A stretch of DNA of 12,233 nt from Bacteroidaceae bacterium (GTDB taxonomy: Bacteria; Bacteroidota; Bacteroidia; Bacteroidales; Bacteroidaceae): the NCBI GenBank assembly GCA_900752815.1, contig CAADWS010000230.1, positions 1 through 12,233 on the forward strand. Direction: 5' to 3'. A program made the position numbers and the translations under genes. The first letter of the stretch is position 1; each line of letters opens with the position of its first letter. The notes beneath the pieces are model-generated. The model did no database searches, was not told where the DNA came from, and was given only the letters and a program-made list of their open reading frames with translations. Positions 6,002 to 12,233 of the stretch are shown piece by piece.

Positions 6002-7894
6002 TTATTCCAGATAGGTGTAGCCGTAGAGGCCGGCGCGGTAGTTGGAGATGAACTCCTTACCTTCCTCTATGGTGATTTTTTCATCCTTGACGGCCTGGCT
6101 GACCCACTGTTCCAGCCTTCTTACCAGCTTCTTCGGGTCATATTGCACGTAGTCAAGCACGTCGGCCACGGTTTCGCCGTCGATGGTCTTGTCGATGTTG
6201 TATCCGTCCTTGCCGATGGAGATGTGCACGGCGTTGGTGTCGCCGAAGAGGTTGTGCATATTGCCCAGGATTTCCTGGTAGGCACCGACGAGGAACACAC
6301 CGATGTAGTAGTGCTCGCCGCTGCGGATGGGATGGAGCGGCAGGTAGGACGTCTGCTGGTTATAGTTGACGTAGGCGCAGATTTTGCCGTCGGAATCGCA
6401 GGTGATGTCCTGCAGTGTGGCCGAGCGGGTGGGCTTCTCGTCGAGTCGCGACAGCGGCATGATGGGGAAGAGCTGGTCGATGCCCCAGGAGTCGGGGAGC
6501 GACTGGAAGAGGGAGAAGTTGCAGAAATACTTGTCGGCCATCATCTTGTCGAGCTTGCGGAGCTCGTCGGGCACGTGCTTCTGGTGGTGCACCAGTTCGG
6601 AGATTTCGTGCGTGATGCTCCAGTAGAGGCTTTCAATCTGGGCGCGCGTTTTCAGGTCGATGATGCCGTGGCGGAAGAGGTCGAGTGCTTCGTCGCGGAT
6701 GTCTTCGGCGTCGTGCCAGTCCTCCAGCATGGAGCGCGTGGAGAGCTTGTCCCAGATTTCGGTCAGGTCGTGCACGAGCTGGTGGTCGGTTTCGGCCGGT
6801 TGGAAGTCCTCGGGCATGTGGGGCATGCTGACGCTTTCGATGACGTCGAGGATGAGCGCGGCGTGATGGGCCGTGAGCGAGCGTCCGCCCTCGGTGATGA
6901 GGTTCGGGTGGGGGATGTTGTTCTTGTTGGCGGCTTCGACAAAGGTGTAGACGCAGTCGTTGACATATTCCTGGATGGAGTAGTTGACCGAACTCTCGGA
7001 GTTGCTGGAGCGTGTGCCGTCGTAGTCGACGCCCAGACCGCCGCCGCAGTCGACAAACTCAATGTTGAAGCCCAGCGAATGCAGCTGCACGTAGAATTGT
7101 GCGGCTTCGCGCAGGGCGGTGGAGATGCGCCGGATTTTGGTGATTTGCGACCCGATGTGGAAATGGATGAGTTTGAGGCAGTCGTGCATTCCCATTTCGT
7201 CGAGGAGCTTGAGGGCCTGGAGCAGTTCGGCGGAGTTGAGGCCGAACTTGGAGGCGTCGCCGCCGCTTTCCTGCCATTTTCCCGTGCCCGACGACGCCAG
7301 CTTGATGCGGATGCCCAGGTTGGGCTGCACGCCGAGCTTCTCGGCCGTCTGGGCGATGCTCAGCAGCTCGGGCAGCTTTTCTACGACGAGGAAGACGCGT
7401 TTGCCCATTTTCTGTGCGAGCAGGGCCAGTTCGATGAAGTTCTGGTCCTTGTGTCCGTTGCAGATGATGAGGCTGTCGGAGTCCATGTTGGTGGCCAGGA
7501 CGGCGTGGAGTTCGGGCTTTGAGCCGGCTTCGAGGCCGAGGTTGTACCGTTTTCCGTGACTGATGATTTCCTCGACGACCGGTCGCATCTGGTTGACCTT
7601 GATGGGGTAGATGATGAAGTGGTCCGCCTTGAAGTTATACTCCTTTTCGGCCCGGGCGAAGCAGTCGGCCGTCTTCTCAATCCGGTTGTCAAGGATGTCG
7701 GGAAAACGCAGAAGGACGGGAGCCGTGATGTCGCGCGAAGCGAGTTCGTCGACGACTTCCTTCAAGTCGATTTGTATGCCGTCCTTGCGCGGGCTTACAT
7801 ACGCGTTGCCTTTTTCATTGATGCCGAAATAGCTGACGCCCCATCCTTTGATGTTATACAGTTCTTCGGAATCTTCAATTCTCCATTTTCTCAT
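6002..7894 (-). CDS. speA: Biosynthetic arginine decarboxylase
   Basis: This PLP enzyme converts arginine to agmatine and CO2, the first step of the agmatine route to putrescine and spermidine. The 630-residue length fits the SpeA family (fold III, alanine-racemase-like barrel plus beta domain). The lysine expected to hold PLP is K99 in YPIKVNQ. Other visible family motifs are HFHIGSQ (244-250), the phosphate-binding GGGLGVDYDG (284-293), ITEGGRS (333-339) and CDSDGK (499-504), whose cysteine and aspartate belong to the substrate site formed across the dimer. The N-terminal WRIEDSEELYNIKGWGVSYFGIN is also typical. The start is well supported by that N-terminus. It is the last gene of topA-aroK-speA, 96 nt after aroK, and is followed by a strong terminator. 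Confidence 0.97.
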   Translation of the reverse strand: MRKWRIEDSEELYNIKGWGVSYFGINEKGNAYVSPRKDGIQIDLKEVVDELASRDITAPVLLRFPDILDNRIEKTADCFARAEKEYNFKADHFIIYPIKVNQMRPVVEEIISHGKRYNLGLEAGSKPELHAVLATNMDSDSLIICNGHKDQNFIELALLAQKMGKRVFLVVEKLPELLSIAQTAEKLGVQPNLGIRIKLASSGTGKWQESGGDASKFGLNSAELLQALKLLDEMGMHDCLKLIHFHIGSQITKIRRISTALREAAQFYVQLHSLGFNIEFVDCGGGLGVDYDGTRSSNSESSVNYSIQEYVNDCVYTFVEAANKNNIPHPNLITEGGRSLTAHHAALILDVIESVSMPHMPEDFQPAETDHQLVHDLTEIWDKLSTRSMLEDWHDAEDIRDEALDLFRHGIIDLKTRAQIESLYWSITHEISELVHHQKHVPDELRKLDKMMADKYFCNFSLFQSLPDSWGIDQLFPIMPLSRLDEKPTRSATLQDITCDSDGKICAYVNYNQQTSYLPLHPIRSGEHYYIGVFLVGAYQEILGNMHNLFGDTNAVHISIGKDGYNIDKTIDGETVADVLDYVQYDPKKLVRRLEQWVSQAVKDEKITIEEGKEFISNYRAGLYGYTYLE

Positions 7895-7990
7895 GTGCAG
7901 TAGTCGGAAATCCTCTCACGCCTCCTGCCGGGCGGGCCCGGTGCCGGTTGGGAGAGGGGGATGAATGAATGTTGTTATTGTGAATGCGGT

Positions 7991-8605
7991 TTATTCTTCC
8001 GCACGGCCTTCGGCACATGCCGGCCGGTCCTGCAGGGTCCGTGCGATGATGTTTACGATTTCGTTGATTTTCTCGAAAGTGTCGAGCACGTTGATGTCGA
8101 CAATGTGCCGGGCCTTTTCGTAGTGGGGGGAGCGGAGCGCCAGCTGCTCGGTGATGAAGGTGCGCAGCTCTTCGGGGCTTTTTCCCTTGAGCAGCGGTCT
8201 CTCGCCGCGGCTGACGGCCACGTGGCGGCACAGGGTGTCGGGGCTGGCCTTCAGGTAGAAGGTTTCGGCTACGGAATTCATGTAGTCCATGTTGTCGAAG
8301 AAACAGGGAGTTCCGCCGCCGCACGAGAGGACAATGTTTTCAAACTCGGCCACTTCGTGAAGCATGCGCCGCTCCAGGTCGCGGAAGTGGGCTTCGCCTT
8401 CTTCGGCAAAGATTTGCGGCACCTTTTTGTGGAAACGCTCCTCAATGTACCAGTCGAGGTCGTAGAAGGTGCGTCCGAGCTCCTTGGCCAGGGCTTTTCC
8501 CACCGTGGTCTTGCCGGCGCACATGTAGCCTACGAGAACAATGCAGCGGCTGCCGTGTGCCGGTGCCGGCGGGGCTGTGGGCTGTGGGTTTGCGGGGTTG
8601 GGCAT
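7991..8605 (-). CDS. aroK: Shikimate kinase
   Basis: The enzyme phosphorylates shikimate with ATP to shikimate 3-phosphate in the chorismate (aromatic amino acid) pathway. Visible features are the P-loop GYMCAGKTT (26-34), DLD at 49-51 (Asp for shikimate and Mg), FRDLE (74-78, the shikimate-binding Arg), the CGGGTP glycine motif (95-100) and the lid GERPLL (134-139). At 204 aa it is longer than the usual 170-180 because about 18 residues rich in Pro, Ala and Asn precede the first strand (RCIVLVG). No internal Met offers a shorter start before the P-loop. Cys29 stands where most family members have Gly. It starts 33 nt after topA and 96 nt before speA, so it is probably in the same operon. Confidence 0.94.
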   Translation of the reverse strand: MPNPANPQPTAPPAPAHGSRCIVLVGYMCAGKTTVGKALAKELGRTFYDLDWYIEERFHKKVPQIFAEEGEAHFRDLERRMLHEVAEFENIVLSCGGGTPCFFDNMDYMNSVAETFYLKASPDTLCRHVAVSRGERPLLKGKSPEELRTFITEQLALRSPHYEKARHIVDINVLDTFEKINEIVNIIARTLQDRPACAEGRAEE

Positions 8606-8638
8606 TGTGTGAACGTCTTGAAGTTGCGGTGGGTGTAC

Positions 8639-10990
8639 TTATGCGCGCGTTTTCTTGGCTTTTGCTGTCCGCTTGGTGCCCGTCTTGGGGGCGGCTGCCG
8701 TCGATTCTATGATTTTCCGGCATTCCTCCAGGGTGAGTTCGGCTGCGCGTTCGGCCTGCGCCTTGGGAATTTTGTAGTTGGTACCTTCAAAGGAGATGTA
8801 GGGACCGAAGCGTCCGCTTCTCACCTCGAGCCCCGGTTCTTCCTCAAAGCTCTTGAGGTGGCTTTTCTCTTCGGCTTCGCGCTTGGCCTGGATGAGTTCC
8901 ACGGCGCGCTCATAGCTGATGTCCATGGGGTCTTCGCCCTTGGGGATGGATACGAACTTGCGGTTGTGCTGCACGTAGGGGCCGAAGCGTCCCGTGTTGA
9001 CCACGACGGGTTTCTCCTCGAAATTGCCCAGTGTGCGGGGCAGCTTGAAGAGGTCGAGCGCCTCTTCGAGCGTGATGGTGCTGATGCTCAGCTGGGCGGG
9101 CAGTGTGGCAAAGCGGGGCTTTTCCTCCTCGCCGGCCGAACCGATTTGCACCATGGGGCCGAAGCGTCCGATTTTCACGGAGACGGGTTTGCCCGATGCG
9201 GGGTCAGTGCCCAGTTCGCGTTCACCCACCTTGTGTTCCGATTTTTCGGAGAGTGTCTTTTCCACCTGCGGGTCGAATTCTTCGTAGAAGTTGCGGATGA
9301 GTTCCGTCCAGTTCTTTTTCCCTTCGGCCACGAGGTCAAAGTCCTTCTCCACGTTGGCGGTGAAGTTGTAGTCCATGATTTCAGGGAAATTGTCGAGCAG
9401 GAAGTCGTTGACCACGGTGCCGATGTCGGTGGGGAAGAGTTTGTTCTTCTCCGTGCCCGTAGTTTCGGTGCGGGTTTCGGCGCTGATGCTTCCTTCGCGC
9501 AGGGTGAGCAGGCGGTAGTCGCGGCGTTCGCCTTCGCGGTCGCCCTTGACTACGTATTCCCGCTGCTGTATGGTGGAAATGGTGGGGGCATAGGTCGACG
9601 GGCGGCCGATGCCGAGTTCTTCGAGCTTGTGCACGAGTGAGGCTTCGTTGTAGCGTGGAGGCTGCTGGGTGAAACGCTGTTGTGCGCTGATTTCCTGGCA
9701 GGCTACGGACTGCCCCTCCTGCATGGGCGGGAGCAGGCGGCTTTCGTTCTCCTCCTCGTTGTCGTTGTCGTGGCTTTCGCGGTACACCTTCAGGAACCCG
9801 TCGAATTTGACCACTTCGCCGGTGGCGACAAACTGCTCGCTGCGTCCGCTGATGCGGATGGCGGCGGTGGTTTTCTCCAGTTGCGCGTCGGCCATCTGGC
9901 AGGCGATGGTGCGCTTCCAGATGAGGCTGTAGAGTTTCTTTTCCTGCGGGCTTCCGTCGATGTCCTCCCGCCGCATGTCGGTGGGGCGGATGGCTTCGTG
10001 GGCTTCCTGCGCGCCTTTGGCATGGGTGTGGTAGTGGCGGCGCTGGTGGTAGCTGCTGCCCATCTTTTCCGTGATGAGCGGTCCGCACGAGTTGAGGCAG
10101 AGCTCCGAGAGGTTCATGGAGTCGGTACGCATGTAGGTGATGAGACCGGCCTCATAGAGTCCCTGCGCCACGCGCATGGTCAGTGCTACGGGGAAGCCGA
10201 GCTTGCGGGCGGCTTCCTGCTGGAGCGTGGAGGTGGTGAAGGGAGGTGCGGGCGTGCGCCGGCTGGGGCGCGTGTTGATGCTGTCGATGGCAAACGAGGC
10301 CTGGCGGCAGCTTTCGAGGAAGGCGCGGGCTTCGGCCTCGGTCTTGAAGCGGGTGTTGAGCTCGGCCCGCAGCTGCGCGTTGTCGGCACCGCCGAGACGG
10401 AAAAGGGCGGTCACCTTGTAGGAATCTTCGCTTTTGAAATTTTCCACTTCGCGCTCACGCTCCACAATGAGCCGCACGGCTACGCTCTGCACGCGGCCTG
10501 CCGACAGGCTGGGGCGCACCTTCCGCCACAATACGGGCGAGAGCTTGAAGCCTACGAGGCGGTCGAGCACGCGGCGCGCCTGCTGTGCGTCGACCAGGTT
10601 GAGGTCGATGGTGCGGGGATGCTCGATGGCTGCCAGGATGGCCGGCTTCGTGATTTCGTGGAAGACGATGCGGCGCGAGTTCTTCGGGTCGAGGTGGAGC
10701 ACTTCGGCCAGGTGCCAGGAAATGGCTTCTCCTTCGCGGTCCTCATCGGATGCGAGCCACACGGCTTCGGCTTTCTTTGCCTGCGCGCGGAGTTCGCCCA
10801 CGAGTTTTTCCTTTTCGGCCGGTATTTCATATTCCGGCTTGAAGGTGTGGAGGTCGACTCCGAAGTTCTTTTTCTTCAAATCGCGGATGTGGCCGAAGCT
10901 GGACATCACCTTGAAGTCTTCTCCAAGAAACTTCTCGATGGTTTTTGCCTTGGCCGGTGATTCGACGATGACTAAGTTCTTTTGCGTCAT
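8639..10990 (-). CDS. topA: DNA topoisomerase I (type IA)
   Basis: TopA relaxes negatively supercoiled DNA by cutting one strand through a 5'-phosphotyrosine. The 783-aa protein begins with the Toprim domain (VIVESPAKAKTIEKFLG at 7-23; acidic cluster SDEDREGE at 81-88). It has the active-site tyrosine Y286 in GLITYMRTDS and the SAGRVQSVAVRLIVERE motif at 163-179. In place of zinc-finger cysteines the C-terminal third carries three Toprim_Crpt-type repeats, marked by GRFGP at 608-612, 667-671 and 726-730, and ends in a Lys/Ala-rich tail (TGTKRTAKAKKTRA) likely to bind DNA. This is the layout usual in Bacteroidetes. The start is supported by the family N-terminus. It is the first gene of the probable topA-aroK-speA operon. 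Confidence 0.97.
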   Translation of the reverse strand: MTQKNLVIVESPAKAKTIEKFLGEDFKVMSSFGHIRDLKKKNFGVDLHTFKPEYEIPAEKEKLVGELRAQAKKAEAVWLASDEDREGEAISWHLAEVLHLDPKNSRRIVFHEITKPAILAAIEHPRTIDLNLVDAQQARRVLDRLVGFKLSPVLWRKVRPSLSAGRVQSVAVRLIVEREREVENFKSEDSYKVTALFRLGGADNAQLRAELNTRFKTEAEARAFLESCRQASFAIDSINTRPSRRTPAPPFTTSTLQQEAARKLGFPVALTMRVAQGLYEAGLITYMRTDSMNLSELCLNSCGPLITEKMGSSYHQRRHYHTHAKGAQEAHEAIRPTDMRREDIDGSPQEKKLYSLIWKRTIACQMADAQLEKTTAAIRISGRSEQFVATGEVVKFDGFLKVYRESHDNDNEEENESRLLPPMQEGQSVACQEISAQQRFTQQPPRYNEASLVHKLEELGIGRPSTYAPTISTIQQREYVVKGDREGERRDYRLLTLREGSISAETRTETTGTEKNKLFPTDIGTVVNDFLLDNFPEIMDYNFTANVEKDFDLVAEGKKNWTELIRNFYEEFDPQVEKTLSEKSEHKVGERELGTDPASGKPVSVKIGRFGPMVQIGSAGEEEKPRFATLPAQLSISTITLEEALDLFKLPRTLGNFEEKPVVVNTGRFGPYVQHNRKFVSIPKGEDPMDISYERAVELIQAKREAEEKSHLKSFEEEPGLEVRSGRFGPYISFEGTNYKIPKAQAERAAELTLEECRKIIESTAAAPKTGTKRTAKAKKTRA

Positions 10991-11017
10991 GCTGGCTGTA
11001 TGTTTTTATTTTTGGTG

Positions 11018-11047
11018 CAAAAGTAAGGAAAAAAGTGTGGTTGCACA
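11018..11047 (-). promoter_or_regulatory. Probable promoter of topA
   Basis: On the minus strand a good -7 box TACTTTTG lies at 11018-11025, followed by C as at the other two promoters. The -33 element is weak: TGTG at 11044-11047 with 18-nt spacing. Transcription would begin near 11008-11013, about 20 nt before the topA ATG. Confidence 0.55.
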
Positions 11048-11197
11048 TTATTTATAAGCGAAAAACGCATTTATTCAGGGCTAAAGGGAACGCCGTGCCA
11101 TTTTTTTGCCATCGGCAGGGCGGCGGCGCAGCCGGAAAAGGCCGGCTTCGGCGGCGTGGCTGCCGGTGCAGAAGTAGGGAGCGAATCCCCGGGAAAA
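11048..11197. other. Spacer upstream of topA with no recognised gene
   Basis: This stretch contains several short GC-rich palindromes (for example around 11130-11150) but no credible coding run with a start, no RNA gene and no further promoter pair. Confidence 0.4.
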
Positions 11198-11281
11198 ACA
11201 ATCCTTACTTTAGAAAATTCTGTCCTTACTTTAGAAAAAACACTCAGTACTTTTGTTTTTCCTGTCAGTACTTTCGTAAAA
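11198..11281. repeat. Tandem array B: four 21-bp units
   Basis: Four contiguous 21-bp units start at 11198, 11219, 11240 and 11261 and belong to the same family and orientation as array A. Units 1 and 2 have CCTTACTTTAGA; units 3 and 4 have the CAGTACTTT form. Unit 2 shares its first 14 bases with unit 6 of array A, and unit 3 mixes the front of array A unit 2 with the tail of unit 5. The array lies between the terminator of the peptide transporter (11300) and the topA promoter, about 150 bp upstream of it. Confidence 0.9.
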
Positions 11282-11299
11282 CGCCGGGCGGAAGGCCAC

Positions 11300-11337
11300 A
11301 AAAAAACTCCCACCGGGCCGTAATGGCCGGGCGGGAG
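11300..11337 (-). terminator. Intrinsic terminator of the POT transporter gene
   Basis: On the minus strand CTCCCGCCCGGCC pairs with GGCCCGGTGGGAG (one C-C mismatch and one G-U) around the loop ATTAC, and a run of seven T follows. It lies about 30 nt after the transporter stop codon. Confidence 0.9.
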
Positions 11338-11366
11338 AGAATATCATACAAGGGGATATCCGGGGA

Positions 11367-12233
11367 TTATGCCACCTTTTCCAGACGCTTCAGAATGGAG
11401 AAGATGAACACGGCGGAGATGAGGCAGAGCGCGATGAGCAGACCCCATACCACAACCAGGCTCTGGTCGCCCCAGATCATGGCCGGGATAACCGTCAGCA
11501 GGTTACCGATGGCGGTGGCTACGAACCAGCCACCCATCATCATACCTTTCATCTTGGGAGGAGCTACCTTGGAAACAAAGCTGATGCCCATGGGAGAAAG
11601 GAAGAGTTCGGCAAATGTCAGTACGAGGTAGGTGCTGACCAGCCAGTTGGCGGAAACGCGGGTAACATCGGCACCGGCATTGATGGCGGCTACCTGATCA
11701 TTGGGCGTGGCGAGGCCGAAGCTGCCCAGGGCAATGATGACGAAGCCGATGGCGGCGATGAGCATACCCAGACCGATTTTCTTGGGAGCGGAGGGCTCGG
11801 AGTTGCGCTTGGCCAGCATGCCGAAGAAGGCCAGAGATACCGGAGTCAAGGCTACCACGAAGAAGGGGTTGAACTGCTGGAAGATGGGGGCGTCGACGGG
11901 CGTAGAGGCCGGCAGAGTGGTGTACTGGTAGGCAACCACACCGAAGGAGCAGGCCAGCACGAGAGCTGAAATCACCTTACCCTTGCCGGTCTTCGACTGG
12001 AAGAGAGAGAACAGGGCGTAAACGGCCACGATGACGAGTGAGAGTGTCCATACGTTGAACATCATGCTCTGGGCGCCGGTGGATGAAGTCTGTACGTAGT
12101 CACGGGCAAAGTAAGTCAGCGTCAAACCGTTCTGGTGGAAGGCCATCCAGAAGAAGACAACTACGGCAAACACAAGGCAGAGGGCGATGACGCGCTCCTT
12201 GGTCTGTGCCGGTGTCAGTTCTTCCGTGTGCTC
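11367..12233 (-). CDS. POT-family proton/peptide symporter, 3' part
   Basis: This gene runs off the right edge of the window; 288 codons are visible. GTG at 12173 is only an internal codon: the frame stays open to 12233 (EHTEELTPAQTKERV...). The POT (PTR2) family of the MFS imports di- and tripeptides with protons across the inner membrane. Matching features are FWMAFHQNGLTLTYFARD after a helix near the visible start, the conserved Glu in FAELFLSPMGISFVSKVAP, the MMMGGWFVATAIGN helix, and about eight hydrophobic segments, which would be the C-terminal half to two thirds of a 14-helix protein. It ends before its own terminator at 11300-11337, so it is not in an operon with topA. Confidence 0.88.
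   Translation of the reverse strand, partial: EHTEELTPAQTKERVIALCLVFAVVVFFWMAFHQNGLTLTYFARDYVQTSSTGAQSMMFNVWTLSLVIVAVYALFSLFQSKTGKGKVISALVLACSFGVVAYQYTTLPASTPVDAPIFQQFNPFFVVALTPVSLAFFGMLAKRNSEPSAPKKIGLGMLIAAIGFVIIALGSFGLATPNDQVAAINAGADVTRVSANWLVSTYLVLTFAELFLSPMGISFVSKVAPPKMKGMMMGGWFVATAIGNLLTVIPAMIWGDQSLVVVWGLLIALCLISAVFIFSILKRLEKVA

Noticed and set aside
5972..7522. Long plus-strand open frame (516 codons) opposite speA
   Set aside because: It is antisense to a well-supported SpeA gene with all motifs; its translation is Val/Asp/Gly-rich without a family, as expected for the mirror of GC-rich codons.
7895..7990. Riboswitch or separate promoter in front of speA
   Set aside because: The 96-nt gap has only a short GC palindrome; no TAnnTTTG box with a -33 partner and no known riboswitch motif could be seen.
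7961..10960. Long plus-strand open frames (559 and 426 codons) opposite aroK and topA
   Set aside because: They are shadows of TopA and AroK; no start context or recognisable domains, and compositions are typical of antisense frames.
11035..11631. Open frames over array B (198 codons on plus, 80 on minus)
   Set aside because: The plus frame runs into the antisense of the transporter gene, and both have low-complexity compositions across repeats and terminator. The repeat peptide is noted as a finding only.

Overview
The window looks like a chromosomal segment of a member of the Bacteroidales (Bacteroidaceae or Prevotellaceae-like), with rather GC-rich genes for that group. Three things point there: the protein families (S20, RecO, SpeA of about 630 aa, a TopA carrying GRFGP repeats and no zinc fingers, a POT transporter); the lack of Shine-Dalgarno sequences, with A/T-rich leaders instead; and Bacteroidetes-type promoters (TTTG, 19 nt, TAnnTTTG) at two start regions with a weaker third. 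Genus cannot be fixed by reading alone. Nearly every gene is on the minus strand; recO is the only complete plus-strand gene.

Layout. 1-254: no complete gene; a possible C-terminal fragment of a plus-strand gene and an imperfect inverted repeat. 255-1210: a tandemly duplicated module, tRNA-Glu(UUC) - rpsT - terminator, twice in a row on the minus strand, with one clear promoter in front of the pair. 1427-2152: recO (+), convergent with the next block. 2168-5524: a four-gene minus-strand operon coding for an ABC ATPase (broken by a 1-nt frameshift just before Walker A), a six-helix permease, a YtrA-type GntR regulator and a membrane-anchored thioredoxin-fold protein without the CXXC active site. 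5641-5766: six tandem 21-bp repeats. 5871-10990: topA - aroK - speA, probably one operon, ending at a strong terminator. 11198-11281: four more copies of the same 21-bp repeat. 11300-12233: terminator and 3' part of a POT-family peptide transporter whose start lies beyond the window.

How the parts fit. tRNA-Glu and S20 are translation components that appear to be co-transcribed, so tRNA 3' processing should create the S20 mRNA 5' end. RecO (recombination repair) and TopA (supercoiling) are housekeeping DNA enzymes. AroK serves aromatic amino acid synthesis and SpeA serves polyamine synthesis. The ABC/GntR/thioredoxin-like operon looks like an envelope-stress or efflux system, but as read its ATPase cannot be made full length.

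The most unusual features are the two exact-period 21-bp repeat arrays, each lying between the terminator of one gene and the promoter of the next, the duplicated tRNA-Glu/rpsT module, the ATPase frameshift, and the cysteine-less thioredoxin-like protein. I found no evidence for a phage, CRISPR or complete mobile element.
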